DNA from: CAZWRK01 sp964635875
GTDB lineage: Bacteria > Pseudomonadota > Gammaproteobacteria > Burkholderiales > Aquaspirillaceae
Direction: 5' to 3'
DNA length: 42,503 nt
NCBI GenBank assembly: GCA_964635875.1
Contig: CAZWRK010000019.1
Coordinates: forward strand, 1-42,503
Shown in pieces: positions 15,655 to 24,336 of this stretch. The notes below the pieces were generated by a model. That model did not search any database and had not been told where the DNA came from. It saw only the letters and a program-made list of their open reading frames with translations. A program made the translations under genes and the position numbers. Position 1 is the first letter of the stretch, and every line of letters starts with the position of its first letter.

Positions 15655-16863
15655 TTAAACCGCTTCAAGTTTTAAAACATTCCGAAGCGGCTTTTCAGTT
15701 AGGGGTTTTGACATGATCCCATCAATAATTGCTTTAAATTTAATGGCTGTTTTCTGATAAGTCCATTGCTTGGCATATTCAGCCGCCTTTTCCCCGATCT
15801 GATTGGCTTGGTCTTGGTGTTCATAAATCCAACGCATTTGCCGGCGTAAGTCATCGACATCACACACCACCATTTTCCCAACGTCTTGGTTTTTATATCG
15901 GGCATAAAGCGCCGGGCATTCTTCTTTGACTTTGACTTCAAACATATATCTTGGGTCAAAATATTCGGTGATGCCATGGGCATTTGGCACCACCGTTGGA
16001 AGTCCTGTTGCCATTGCTTCAAGCGGTGTCATACCAAACCCTTCACCCCGGGATGGGAATAAGAAACAATCGGAATTGGCAAGCAAGTTTTGCATTTGTT
16101 CGCCGGAATAAGGTTCGTTGATGATGTCAACATTTGGGTAATTAGCTTTAGTAATAGGCAAGGGGATTGTATGAAGTGTTGTTTTTAAGACAAGCTTGAC
16201 CGGTTCATCTTTTCTAAATTCGGAAGTAAAAGCCTTCCAAACTTCGGCAAAACCTTTTCGATAATTAAAAGCATTGTAATGCAAAAACACAAAATCTTTA
16301 TTCTGGCTTCGCTTATTAATTCTTTTAACCGGTTTATAAATCGTGTCGTCATATCCAAGTGGGACAACTACCGCATCGCATCCGGCTTTTTTAAATACTG
16401 ACTGGCACCACCTTGAAGGCACGATTACCATGTCGGCCGCATCCAAATAATCCTTCCAGTTGTCGGGGATTTTGGTCGATTCAAACATGGTGTAAATAAT
16501 TCTAAAAGGGTTTTCAATCTGCAAAATCGAATAAGGATTGTGGAATAAGATGCCGATTCGTTGGCCTTCGTTATTAAGTGAAACCGGAATTCCTGCCTTT
16601 TTAAGTTCATTTATAAGCGCGGCCGATGCAATACCATAACCATCTTTACCCCCTTGTGATACAGTCGCCAAGTAAATTCCTTTTTTAGGATCAGCAACTT
16701 CGGCGGCCTTCATTTCTTGAACCATTTTAGTCCGTTCTTTGATCCATGCCAATTCTTCATCGGGTGAAAGTCTTCGGAAGCCGGGGGTTTTTTCTAATTC
16801 TTGAATTCGTTTGGGGTCATCTTCCGCAATAATTCGCCCGCCGGGATTATAGAAACAAGCCAT
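15655..16863 (-). CDS. GT4-family glycosyltransferase
   Basis: ATG at 16863 gives 402 residues, MACFYNPGGRIIAEDD...; the frame runs back to a TTG at 16899. Residues about 1-50 form an extra N-terminal extension. The GT-B body follows, with CFLFPSRGEGFGMTPLEAMA holding a complete E-x7-E motif and ATGLPTVVPNAHGITEYF after it. It is the first gene of the cassette after the capsid terminator. A -10 box ends 6 nt before its ATG, and a string of hairpins (16913-16963) lies further upstream. Confidence 0.85.
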   Translation of the reverse strand: MACFYNPGGRIIAEDDPKRIQELEKTPGFRRLSPDEELAWIKERTKMVQEMKAAEVADPKKGIYLATVSQGGKDGYGIASAALINELKKAGIPVSLNNEGQRIGILFHNPYSILQIENPFRIIYTMFESTKIPDNWKDYLDAADMVIVPSRWCQSVFKKAGCDAVVVPLGYDDTIYKPVKRINKRSQNKDFVFLHYNAFNYRKGFAEVWKAFTSEFRKDEPVKLVLKTTLHTIPLPITKANYPNVDIINEPYSGEQMQNLLANSDCFLFPSRGEGFGMTPLEAMATGLPTVVPNAHGITEYFDPRYMFEVKVKEECPALYARYKNQDVGKMVVCDVDDLRRQMRWIYEHQDQANQIGEKAAEYAKQWTYQKTAIKFKAIIDGIMSKPLTEKPLRNVLKLEAV

Positions 16864-16869
16864 GCAACT

Positions 16870-16899
16870 AATATAGAACAAAAACACAACAATAAGCAA
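16870..16899 (-). promoter_or_regulatory. Leaderless-type promoter for the first GT4 gene
   Basis: On the minus strand: TTGCTT (16899-16894), 18-nt spacer, TATATT (16875-16870), then 6 nt to ATG at 16863. It lets the glycosylation cassette be expressed beyond the capsid terminator. Confidence 0.55.
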
Positions 16900-16912
16900 C
16901 TAACATATTGGT

Positions 16913-16963
16913 GCCGGTGGCCATCCGGCATGTAGTGGGTACTACGGTTTGACTTGGGAAACC
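16913..16963 (-). ncRNA. Three tandem hairpins between the capsid terminator and cassette
   Basis: Three perfect stems stand side by side: GCCGG/CCGGC (16913-16917 with 16925-16929), GTAGT/ACTAC (16932-16936 with 16941-16945) and GGTTT/AAACC (16946-16950 with 16959-16963). GGTG and CACC flank the group, giving a cloverleaf-like outline. It lacks a 7-nt anticodon loop, so it is not a tRNA. It may be a structured leader or a small RNA; the strand is inferred from the genes. Confidence 0.4.
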
Positions 16964-17008
16964 ATCACCCTAAACGCCATTCACCTTGGCTTTCTATATT
17001 TTAGCACC

Positions 17009-17042
17009 AAAAAGCCCGCCGGCATTTGTAAACCGAACGGGC
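17009..17042 (-). terminator. Intrinsic terminator after the capsid gene
   Basis: On the minus strand GCCCG then CGG pair with CCG then CGGGC, around an internal loop, followed by a TTTTT run. It lies 20 nt after the capsid stop codon and separates capsid expression from the glycosylation cassette. Confidence 0.8.
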
Positions 17043-17061
17043 GATTTGGTTCGAAGAATTA

Positions 17062-17976
17062 TTAGAAGCTTTCGACTTCGACAATCCTTCTTTGATCCAG
17101 TATGGCTACGCCAAACAGAAGATCAAGCGTCAATTGATGCGCACCTAAATCGGCGTTGTACCAAAATAGGGTTCTTAATGACAGTTTAACGCTATCGTCA
17201 TTAATTATTGCGTATCTTCCACCAAAACCTTCCGGTCTTGGAAGTGGTCGGTTGGCCAAAACCATAGCATTCTTGGTATAAGCCAAGTTATGGTAAGCAA
17301 CTGGTGATCCAGTTGTTTGAACCATTTGGGATTCAGAAATTTCTAAACCATAGGTTCTAATGACCTGACCATCGGTGATCGATTTGCCATCACCACGGGC
17401 GTCATATCTGGAATACTTGTCGGTTTCCAAAAGTTTATTGAAAACTGTGGAATCAACATAGAAATAACGCTGTTCGGTTTTTGGTACCTTTTGGGTAGTG
17501 AAAAACCTTCGGATTCTAAGCATCGATTGATCGATGGTAGTTGCCGAAGTAGCGTCAAATGTTAAGACATTGGTAATTCCTGAATGAAGTGCGGCAATGG
17601 TGTCTTCGACTGCTTCCGCTAAAGCAATTGCACCGTCTTCGGCGTACCCTTCTTGGGTATCCTGATTCTGAACCACTTTGGTCACATCATCGATAGTCAA
17701 GGTGACTTCTTTGTGTTTATTCAAAGTGACAGAAACATTAGTTGCGGTTGGGTTTTGTTTTGTAAACGCAACCCCGGCGACCTTATCATTTGCAGATACG
17801 GCACCACGAACCGGAACCTGAACGGTTGTACCAACTGTTGCAGTTGTCCAATCGCTATCCCTTGAAATTGTCCTAGCTAAGTTTAAATAGCTTGGAAGTC
17901 TACCGATTGCTTTTTGGGCAATGATAGTCGGAATAAAAGCGGCATTAGTCGTATTATTAAATACATTTTCTGGCAT
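17062..17976 (-). CDS. Major capsid protein
   Basis: This 304-residue protein begins MPENVFNNTTNAAFIPTIIA, then has NLARTISRDSDWTTATVGTT and VQVPVRGAV, resembling the P22-type coat protein (HK97 fold) group. Position supports it: it follows the scaffold gene and has the best ribosome site in the operon (AAAGGGGGTGA). An upstream promoter sits at 18848-18876 and a terminator right after it. The family assignment within the HK97-fold proteins is inferred. Confidence 0.85.
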   Translation of the reverse strand: MPENVFNNTTNAAFIPTIIAQKAIGRLPSYLNLARTISRDSDWTTATVGTTVQVPVRGAVSANDKVAGVAFTKQNPTATNVSVTLNKHKEVTLTIDDVTKVVQNQDTQEGYAEDGAIALAEAVEDTIAALHSGITNVLTFDATSATTIDQSMLRIRRFFTTQKVPKTEQRYFYVDSTVFNKLLETDKYSRYDARGDGKSITDGQVIRTYGLEISESQMVQTTGSPVAYHNLAYTKNAMVLANRPLPRPEGFGGRYAIINDDSVKLSLRTLFWYNADLGAHQLTLDLLFGVAILDQRRIVEVESF

Positions 17977-18070
17977 TTGTGTTTGTCACCCCCTTTCAAA
18001 AGGTAGATTTTTGTTTTTCTTTTACCTTACCTACTAAATAAATGGGGTTAAATAAGCCGGGGAATGTGGC

Positions 18071-18769
18071 TTAATGTTGTGCAAGATCGTCTTCGACCAA
18101 TCCTTTTGCAAGTGCTTCGGTAATTTCTTTTTCGTGTTCCCTGTAAAACTTAGCGTCCTGCAACTGACTGTGTTTAAATCTTGGCGTATTATTTGCGCCA
18201 CCTTCACCGGGGTTTGTACCCCCACCGACTGTTGGCTGTGGAACGCCTGATTTCAAATAAGGCTTCGATTCAACCAAAGTCTTTACGGCATCTTCAATTC
18301 CGGTGATGTTGCCATCCTTGTCGGTTTTGATATTTGCCCGATCAATAAGTTTAATTGCGGCGTCTAAATCCTGAATACCTTGCTTTGCGGCTTCCCTTGC
18401 AATTGCATTGTTCTGCCTTTCGGTAGTCAATGCGGCCTTGGCTTCTTCGGCTTCGGCTTTATGCTTTTGGGCTAAAGTTTCAAATTCACCTTTCTTTTTA
18501 AGGTCTTCTTCTTCTTTAGCTTTTTGTTCAGCTTCCCTTTGTTGCTTTTCAGCTTCTAAAGCTTGAAGCCGGGTATTAACTTCGTCAAAACGATGTTTCG
18601 GAATCATTTGACCGTTGTCATTTTGATTCTGATTCTGGTTTTGATTTTGGTTGTTTTGATTTTGGTTTTGATTATTGTTCCCGCCGTTATCCGTTGATTT
18701 CGGGTCGTTGCCCGGTGGCGTTGAAGAATTATTATTATTGTTTTGATTGTCTGGTACTGGGTCTGGCAT
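18071..18769 (-). CDS. Scaffolding protein
   Basis: This 232-residue protein starts with a Gln/Asn-rich, disordered region with NQNQ repeats (residues 5-55). A long charged coiled coil of Glu, Lys and Ala (about 65-130) follows, then a Gly/Pro linker and an acidic helical end. Gene order (minor head protein, scaffold, capsid) and composition fit an internal capsid assembly scaffold. It is translated from ATG at 18769 after a leader of about 70 nt. Confidence 0.85.
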   Translation of the reverse strand: MPDPVPDNQNNNNNSSTPPGNDPKSTDNGGNNNQNQNQNNQNQNQNQNQNDNGQMIPKHRFDEVNTRLQALEAEKQQREAEQKAKEEEDLKKKGEFETLAQKHKAEAEEAKAALTTERQNNAIAREAAKQGIQDLDAAIKLIDRANIKTDKDGNITGIEDAVKTLVESKPYLKSGVPQPTVGGGTNPGEGGANNTPRFKHSQLQDAKFYREHEKEITEALAKGLVEDDLAQH

Positions 18770-18847
18770 ATTTACTTCGTTTTTTACATCGAACGGCGAT
18801 GGTAAATAGGCTTAATTTCCTGTTGCAAATTAAACTTATCTTTTTCA

Positions 18848-18876
18848 ATTATTAACTGCTTTTTTCTATTTGTCAA
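18848..18876 (-). promoter_or_regulatory. Strong promoter for scaffold and capsid genes
   Basis: On the minus strand: consensus TTGACA (18876-18871), 17-nt spacer, AATAAT (18853-18848). It stands in the gap after the minor head gene, with a leader to ATG at 18769. It would boost scaffold and capsid mRNA. Confidence 0.75.
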
Positions 18877-18890
18877 ATATTAGTTTGCAA

Positions 18891-19802
18891 TTAAAGATAT
18901 TGGGCTAAATCAGCGCCCGGTTTGCCATACTTTTTGGTTTCCGGATCATAAGCCCGCGTTTGTTGGGCAAGTTCAATATTGATTGCATTGATAGCGTGTT
19001 TGCAATTAGGGTGGAACAATCCGGCTTCCTGCGCTTCAACAACTGTGTGAATCTGAACCCCGTTTATTTGTTTAGTTTTGCCGGTTAAAGATAGAATCTT
19101 GCCTTCCCAAACGGCGCATGCTTTGTGATCGCTGTTGTGGTCTGATACTTGAACAAATTCATTGCCGTTTTGAAGCATCCGGTTAGCAAGCCCGGTGTTT
19201 CTAGCTTCGGAAGATTTGGTTCGAATAAGCATGTCGGTGTATCTATCAAGCGTCCATGAATGCCCGGCTTTATCAACTAAAGCATCAAGCCCTTGTTCCC
19301 GAATAAGGAATTTAAGTTGCTTGGCGATTTCCTGCCTTGCGGTTCCTTGGATTTGGGCAGTGGCTAGGCTTTGGGTAATTGCTTGCTTTGTTGCCTGATT
19401 CATTAAAAGCTTGGCCGAACGATTAACACCGGTTAAGGATTCACCGAAGGCGCTGGCAGTATCAGATACAAGCGCGGCAATAGCTTGTTGGTGGATTCTG
19501 TTAAAACCAATTGAAAATTTAGGATCAACGCCGATTGCTTTCAGTTGGGCAACTGCGTCATTTGATCCGGCAATATACTGCTTTGGTATTTCTGTTTCAA
19601 TATAGCGGCCAACATCATCGCCCAATTGTTGAAGAATAGCTTCGATCTGGTCAAGAATCTGCCGGCGATTAGCGGCACCCCATGCGGTGGCAGAATCAAT
19701 TTCTTTTAAAATCTGCCTGTAAGCATTCCGGTAAGTGCGAATTAATTTATCGATGGCGGCTTCATCAACCGGAACTTCGGTGGGAAATAAAACAGTTGGC
19801 AT
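18891..19802 (-). CDS. Minor head protein (phage minor capsid protein 2 / MuF-like)
   Basis: This 303-residue protein is helical for most of its length. It then has a C-terminal domain with LIRTKSSEARNTGLANRM, QVSDHNSDHKACAVWEGK and GLFHPNCKHAI. The spaced Asp, His and Cys residues match the C-terminal domain of the minor capsid protein 2 / MuF group. It lies right after the portal gene, its usual place, and would be packaged inside the head at the portal. Confidence 0.82.
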   Translation of the reverse strand: MPTVLFPTEVPVDEAAIDKLIRTYRNAYRQILKEIDSATAWGAANRRQILDQIEAILQQLGDDVGRYIETEIPKQYIAGSNDAVAQLKAIGVDPKFSIGFNRIHQQAIAALVSDTASAFGESLTGVNRSAKLLMNQATKQAITQSLATAQIQGTARQEIAKQLKFLIREQGLDALVDKAGHSWTLDRYTDMLIRTKSSEARNTGLANRMLQNGNEFVQVSDHNSDHKACAVWEGKILSLTGKTKQINGVQIHTVVEAQEAGLFHPNCKHAINAINIELAQQTRAYDPETKKYGKPGADLAQYL

Positions 19803-19816
19803 AAGACTATATTATC

Positions 19817-21412
19817 TTATTTGCCGACGGGTGGGGTATTCTTTTCTTTATTCTTTAGATCGGCTTTGTCTGGATCAGCCCCGTTTTTAACTGCATTAGG
19901 ATCAATCGGCCTTCCCATTTCATCAAATAATTTACCAAATCCTTGGGTAACAACATTGATCTTGGCTTCGTTTTGAATTTCAGCGGCTTTTTCTTCCGCT
20001 TCCTTTTCATCAAGCCCGTCGATACGCATAAGGGAATCTTTGGTGGTGGTAAGTCCGGCGTCTTTTCGCGCAACTTCGGTGTCAACCTGTTCCTTTTCAT
20101 CGATTGGCAAGCCGTCCATCCATTTGATTTGTGGGCGTTCTGGTTTGCCTTTAAGTTTCAAATTATCAGTGCCAACCCCAACATTCCAAGCTTTGGCAAA
20201 TTCTTGTGCGGTATAAAGCAAGTCTTTTAAGACCATATCGTAATAAGCTTTTTTGCGGGCAACTTTGGCAAGCGTGCGCATGATCTTCATTTTCAAAGCC
20301 CGGCCACTGTCTGATTGGCCTTTGCCCATACCAACAACATCGGGTGAAATTTCCCCGATCATCATAATAAATTCAACCGTCTTTTCGATTTGTTTATAAG
20401 CATTTTCAAGGGATGCATCCCAAACAATGTATTCCGGTTTATTGTTTTCGCCTTCTTTGACTTCGATCACACCAAGTGCCGACTTTTTAACCTGCCCTTT
20501 TTCATCCAATATTCCTTCCGGTAAAGCCAAAATAGGATCGGAATGCTTGTCCAAAATATTATCGATCTTGGTAATACGATTGTTTAAAGCGAAAAATAGG
20601 GAATCAAGGTCGTTATAATCGGAAACACCAAAATAACGATTGCCGGCTTTCCAATTAGGAATGTGGAATAAAAGGGATCGGGATATTCCGGTATATTGAA
20701 CCGGCACAATTGTTGGATCACCTAAAACTTCCAAGCCAACTTTGGCCACAATCTTGTCACCATTCATTTCCCAAACTTCATTTTCGATTCGGCCGGGATA
20801 ATGGATTTCTTTTCTTAAATACTTTTTGTCACCAACGCTAAATGTCCATGCAAGTTCTTCGGCTTCCGGGGTTGCCCGGACATTCCATTGGTTTACCCTT
20901 GGAAAATAAATCGATGGGGTAATATCTTCAATAATTACGGTTGAATATTTGTCGCCCGGGTTTCGCTTGCCTATCCTTAATTTATAAATGGCATCGCCGT
21001 TGTAGGAATTTGACAAAGACGATTCGTAATTTTGAATATGCAAATGGTTGTCTTCGATTAAAGCATCAAGCCATTCCTGATCGCTTTCAAGTTTGAATTT
21101 AGGTGGTTCGCCAAATAAAAGGTCGGCACAAATCTTGGAAATAAAGCCGGGGAAGTTGACCTTAATATATCTTAACTTCGCATAATTCTTGGAAAAATTG
21201 GGATCGTCAATCTTGATATTAAAGGCAGTAAAGTGTTCACCGAAAAATAATCTTTGAAAATATTCATAGTCCCCAATTCTAACCCGCTGTTGCAAGGTGG
21301 GAAACATGCCAAAGTTTGCCGGCATAACTGGTTGGTTAGGGTCGGGTTTATTCGCTTCCGCTGAAACAGTGGTTGTGACTTGTGGGGCTTGCGGATAATT
21401 TTCTTCGGGCAT
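19817..21412 (-). CDS. Portal protein (SPP1 gp6-like)
   Basis: This 531-residue protein has the portal layout: an acidic N-terminal wing (FGEHFTAFNIKIDDPNFSKN), a beta-rich clip region, and SRSLLFHIPNWKAGNRYFGV. A long stem helix region runs around NALNNRITKIDNILD-like residues, with an acidic, charged C-terminus. It lies between terminase and the minor head gene. It forms the dodecameric DNA gate of the head. ATG at 21412 lacks a Shine-Dalgarno. Confidence 0.88.
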   Translation of the reverse strand: MPEENYPQAPQVTTTVSAEANKPDPNQPVMPANFGMFPTLQQRVRIGDYEYFQRLFFGEHFTAFNIKIDDPNFSKNYAKLRYIKVNFPGFISKICADLLFGEPPKFKLESDQEWLDALIEDNHLHIQNYESSLSNSYNGDAIYKLRIGKRNPGDKYSTVIIEDITPSIYFPRVNQWNVRATPEAEELAWTFSVGDKKYLRKEIHYPGRIENEVWEMNGDKIVAKVGLEVLGDPTIVPVQYTGISRSLLFHIPNWKAGNRYFGVSDYNDLDSLFFALNNRITKIDNILDKHSDPILALPEGILDEKGQVKKSALGVIEVKEGENNKPEYIVWDASLENAYKQIEKTVEFIMMIGEISPDVVGMGKGQSDSGRALKMKIMRTLAKVARKKAYYDMVLKDLLYTAQEFAKAWNVGVGTDNLKLKGKPERPQIKWMDGLPIDEKEQVDTEVARKDAGLTTTKDSLMRIDGLDEKEAEEKAAEIQNEAKINVVTQGFGKLFDEMGRPIDPNAVKNGADPDKADLKNKEKNTPPVGK

Positions 21413-21465
21413 ACTAATAAAAATAATATCTTATTGGCAGTTGCAATACAATCAAATTGACGGGA

Positions 21466-23061
21466 TTAAAAGCCTTGCGGTTTTTGGGCAAATATCCTTG
21501 GCCGTTCTTTATAAAACTTACGCATTTGAATGGCGATAAACCCACCAAATAAGGCATCATCAAAATACCCATCGGCATGTTCCCGTTTACCGTTATCTTT
21601 TTTAACGAAAGTCTTCATTTCGCCAAGTGTTCTTTTTGAATTGATTTTTAACAATCCGTCTTCAAATAAGGCAATAAATTCATCAATCATTGGGTCACGG
21701 GTCTGCCCATCAGTACGCCAACCTATTTTCCGGGTTTTTTTGGCCGTTTTTTCGTCAATCTTGGTGGTATAAAAGAAGTTGTCGTAAATCTTGGATAATT
21801 CCAAAATAAAGGTAAGCATATTGTTTTCAACGCCGATATAAGCGTAATTATAGAATTCGCAAAGTTCCTTGGCATACTGCGCCCCAATATCCGGGCGAAC
21901 CTTGGCGTAAAGTTGGCACACCTGTTCTATTTCATCTTTTTCCCACACATCCATGCCGGTTGAATCAGCGCCTTCACCATCGGAAGGATCAACACCCACC
22001 ACATACTTCTTGCCCGGTAATGGTAACTTCCAAAAGACAAATCCTTTTTGCCGAAGCGAATAATACTTGTCCCACACATCCGGCCGGTAAGTCTTAACCC
22101 ATGCATCATTGATTGGAAGCCGGGGTTTGACTGCATCTATTTGTTCAGCGTCAAAGACATTGCCGGCGCCGGACTGAAATGCTTCAAGCTTATTTGCCGG
22201 ATATTCCTGTTTAAATAACTGTAAACCTGATAAGCCAAGATGCGATTTTGAAGTGTCCGAAGCAAGTTCCCGAATCTTCCACCTACGCCAAAGCAGTTGG
22301 CCATCGGTTAGGTTATAAAGCTTTTTAAGTTCCAGTTCATCGCCATACCTGATTTTGTCATCTTCGGTAATAGGCGGCAGTGTGCCGGGCAAAGTATATT
22401 CCGGATGTTCAAACCAAGCATAAAAATAAGTTTTATAATCGATCGAAGTTATTTGATCCGGGGGCATGGTGTCATACATGTTGTAAAAATCATAAAATTC
22501 ATTAAATCCATTGCCGGTTGTTTCTTCACTGATTCGGCCGGTAATTGGGATTGCTTGCTTTGATCCGGAATTTAATTCCTGCCTATCTTTGATATAAGCC
22601 GATTCTGATACATGCAAGTTCTGAACCGTACCACCCCGAAGCTTTAAAGCCACATAAATCGAATTGTCCAGTTTAACCCCATCAAACCGGTGGGTGAATT
22701 CGTACATATTCTTTGTATCGTATTTGGTGATTGGCTTTATTTCTTCCGGCAGATTTTCAAAGGCACGCTTAATAATTCCGAAGATTTTGGTTAAAGTTTC
22801 CCGATCATGGGCAATAATTGCCCCGGATGCACCCGGAACCCAAAGCGCATCGTCTAATAATTCAATGCAATAATAAGTGGTGATTCCACCCTGCCGCATC
22901 TTCACAATAAGATTCCTTGGGTGCGCCCCGCGTTCGGCAATATGTTTAAGCTGAATGTAATTGGGCTTGAAGGTGACTAAATCGCCCGCTTTATTTCGGA
23001 TTTTGTACAGGTGGGTTATTCGCCACCATTTGTCCTGTAGCCGCTTGTCCAAGTTGTCCAT
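21466..23061 (-). CDS. terL: Terminase large subunit
   Basis: This 531-residue protein has the ATPase part first: RNLIVKMRQGGITTYYCIEL (residues 49-68) is the terminase-type Walker A, and LHVSESAYIKD near 149-159 fits the Walker B region. The RNase H-like nuclease part has KKYVVGVDPSDGEGADSTGM (351-370, Asp358 as first metal ligand) and YIGVENN further on. It powers DNA packaging through the portal and cuts concatemers. The start at 23061 overlaps the small subunit gene by 71 nt, so a later start is possible. Confidence 0.93.
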   Translation of the reverse strand: MDNLDKRLQDKWWRITHLYKIRNKAGDLVTFKPNYIQLKHIAERGAHPRNLIVKMRQGGITTYYCIELLDDALWVPGASGAIIAHDRETLTKIFGIIKRAFENLPEEIKPITKYDTKNMYEFTHRFDGVKLDNSIYVALKLRGGTVQNLHVSESAYIKDRQELNSGSKQAIPITGRISEETTGNGFNEFYDFYNMYDTMPPDQITSIDYKTYFYAWFEHPEYTLPGTLPPITEDDKIRYGDELELKKLYNLTDGQLLWRRWKIRELASDTSKSHLGLSGLQLFKQEYPANKLEAFQSGAGNVFDAEQIDAVKPRLPINDAWVKTYRPDVWDKYYSLRQKGFVFWKLPLPGKKYVVGVDPSDGEGADSTGMDVWEKDEIEQVCQLYAKVRPDIGAQYAKELCEFYNYAYIGVENNMLTFILELSKIYDNFFYTTKIDEKTAKKTRKIGWRTDGQTRDPMIDEFIALFEDGLLKINSKRTLGEMKTFVKKDNGKREHADGYFDDALFGGFIAIQMRKFYKERPRIFAQKPQGF

Positions 23062-23500
23062 AATCTGTTTTTGGCGCCGGTTTATCTTCTAATTGATCCA
23101 ATATAGCACCAACTTTGTTTGGATCGACTTGCGCCGTTTCGACCCTTGAAACAAAGAATGGCTGGGCGCTTCGGTGTTTTTCACTAAAGTGCTTCATGGT
23201 GTCGATTTCTTCTTTGGTAAGCGGAATTTCCTTCTTTTGCTTTTCCATGATCCGTTCCACTTCTTTAACAAAGAATTCATTTACCAATTCACCGGGAATT
23301 GCCCGTAATCTATTAATTTTGTCCGAAAACCAATCATTTAGGCGATACTTTTCGTACAATGTAGTTCGATGTGTTTCAAGCCCCGCTTTGTCGATAGCAT
23401 AAGAAAGTGTATTTCCTTGCTTTAACCAAGGCTTTAAATCATCCAACCATGTTTGGTATTGGTCATCGGTATATGCGGGTCTGCCGCCGTTATTATCCAT
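22991..23500 (-). CDS. terS: Terminase small subunit
   Basis: This 169-residue protein carries a helix-turn-helix near residues 30-65 (TLSYAIDKAGLETHRTTLYE, then RLNDWFSDKI). A helical oligomerisation region and a Gln/Pro-rich tail follow. It precedes and overlaps terL. It would recognise the packaging site. ATG at 23500 lies 7 nt after a perfect TATAAT (23513-23508), again without a Shine-Dalgarno. Confidence 0.82.
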   Translation of the reverse strand: MDNNGGRPAYTDDQYQTWLDDLKPWLKQGNTLSYAIDKAGLETHRTTLYEKYRLNDWFSDKINRLRAIPGELVNEFFVKEVERIMEKQKKEIPLTKEEIDTMKHFSEKHRSAQPFFVSRVETAQVDPNKVGAILDQLEDKPAPKTDYGQLGQAATGQMVANNPPVQNPK

Positions 23501-23508
23501 AATTAAAA

Positions 23509-23718
23509 TTATAACGCGTTTTCAATTGTTTCTTCCAATTGTTCGGTTACTTGTCCTTGGCATTTATTGCAAAGCTTTTTCTTTGATCCGTAAAATATAA
23601 AACTGTCGCCCTTATTTATCGGATCGGAACAATTGTCACAATTACTTTCCCACGATGCTTCAAAGGTTCTTTTGTTTTCCCATTCTTCTAATAAAATTTG
23701 TGCGATTTCTTTTTCCAT
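23509..23718 (-). CDS. Small zinc-ribbon protein
   Basis: This 69-residue protein has NCDNCSDPINKGDSFIFYG and LCNKCQGQ, two C-x2-C knuckles about 20 residues apart, flanked by acidic helices. It is likely a structural zinc ribbon. It lies directly upstream of terS in the same operon. The function is unknown. Confidence 0.7.
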   Translation of the reverse strand: MEKEIAQILLEEWENKRTFEASWESNCDNCSDPINKGDSFIFYGSKKKLCNKCQGQVTEQLEETIENAL

Positions 23719-24027
23719 TTAATGAACCTTCTTTGGGTCAAGTATTATACCCGGTGTCTTCCCAAATCCGGGCGGCAGTTCTTCCGGTTCTATTCCCATT
23801 TGTTCCATAATAATATTTGTTTCCATGATGGTTGCGTCGAATATAACTTCTTTAAAATCCTTGTCTGCAAAAGCATCAAAGACCATCTTCTTCAAAAATC
23901 GCTTATCTTCCGGAAACATACTAATTTTGATTTTGCCGTCGGCGGTTTGGATTACAGTTAAAGTGGCAACAATGCGGGGTTGCTTATCGTCTTTTTTTTC
24001 TTCGATCGGTTGGGTTTGGTCGTTCAT
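23719..24027 (-). CDS. Small protein, function unknown
   Basis: This 102-residue protein has an acidic start, a beta hairpin (VATLTVIQTADGKIKISMF) and a helical middle. A Pro/Gly-rich end follows (ELPPGFGKTPGIIL). No family is recognised. It sits between the Cys-rich protein and the zinc ribbon at the head of the packaging operon. Confidence 0.6.
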   Translation of the reverse strand: MNDQTQPIEEKKDDKQPRIVATLTVIQTADGKIKISMFPEDKRFLKKMVFDAFADKDFKEVIFDATIMETNIIMEQMGIEPEELPPGFGKTPGIILDPKKVH

Positions 24028-24028
24028 A

Positions 24029-24301
24029 TTAAAATACCGGCTTGTGGTTTTCCCTGATTTTTTTAACTTTTTCGGATAATTCCTTTAATGCGGAAATAAG
24101 ACCTTCAAAGTTGATGTCGGGTTTGGCCATTGTAACACCTTGGGCAAGTCCTTCAAGTTCACCTTGGATGCCGGCCAGGTCTGTCCAGTCCCTACCATTC
24201 ATTTGAAGCTTTTCTTTTGCCGGTGGATGCTGTTGGCTTGGTGCTTCGCAACCGGGTTTGCCCCACCATGGGGTTCTTATTTCGGGTGTACACTTGCACA
24301 T
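24029..24301 (-). CDS. Small Cys-rich N-terminus protein at the head of the late operon
   Basis: ATG at 24301 gives 90 residues, beginning MCKCTPEIRTPWWGKPGCEA, a short motif I associate with small phage proteins of unknown role. A helical Leu-rich C-terminus follows (FEGLISALKELSEKVKKI). The frame extends to a TTG at 24319, but ATG at 24301 lies exactly 6 nt after a TATATT box. It is the first gene of the packaging and structural operon. Confidence 0.65.
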   Translation of the reverse strand: MCKCTPEIRTPWWGKPGCEAPSQQHPPAKEKLQMNGRDWTDLAGIQGELEGLAQGVTMAKPDINFEGLISALKELSEKVKKIRENHKPVF

Positions 24302-24307
24302 ATAACC

Positions 24308-24336
24308 AATATAAAACAAATAATTAACGAATACAA
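24308..24336 (-). promoter_or_regulatory. Leaderless-type promoter of the packaging operon
   Basis: On the minus strand: TTGTAT (24336-24331), 17-nt spacer, TATATT (24313-24308), then 6 nt to ATG at 24301. No Shine-Dalgarno is present, supporting a leaderless start. Confidence 0.65.

Noticed and set aside
7711..16863. DNA base glycosylation system
   Set aside because: No hydroxymethyl or other base-modifying synthase genes are seen, and the cassette lies with late virion genes rather than early DNA-metabolism genes.
16913..16963. tRNA
   Set aside because: The outline is cloverleaf-like, but the middle loop has 4 bases, the acceptor stem is only 3-4 bp and there is no TTC-type arm.
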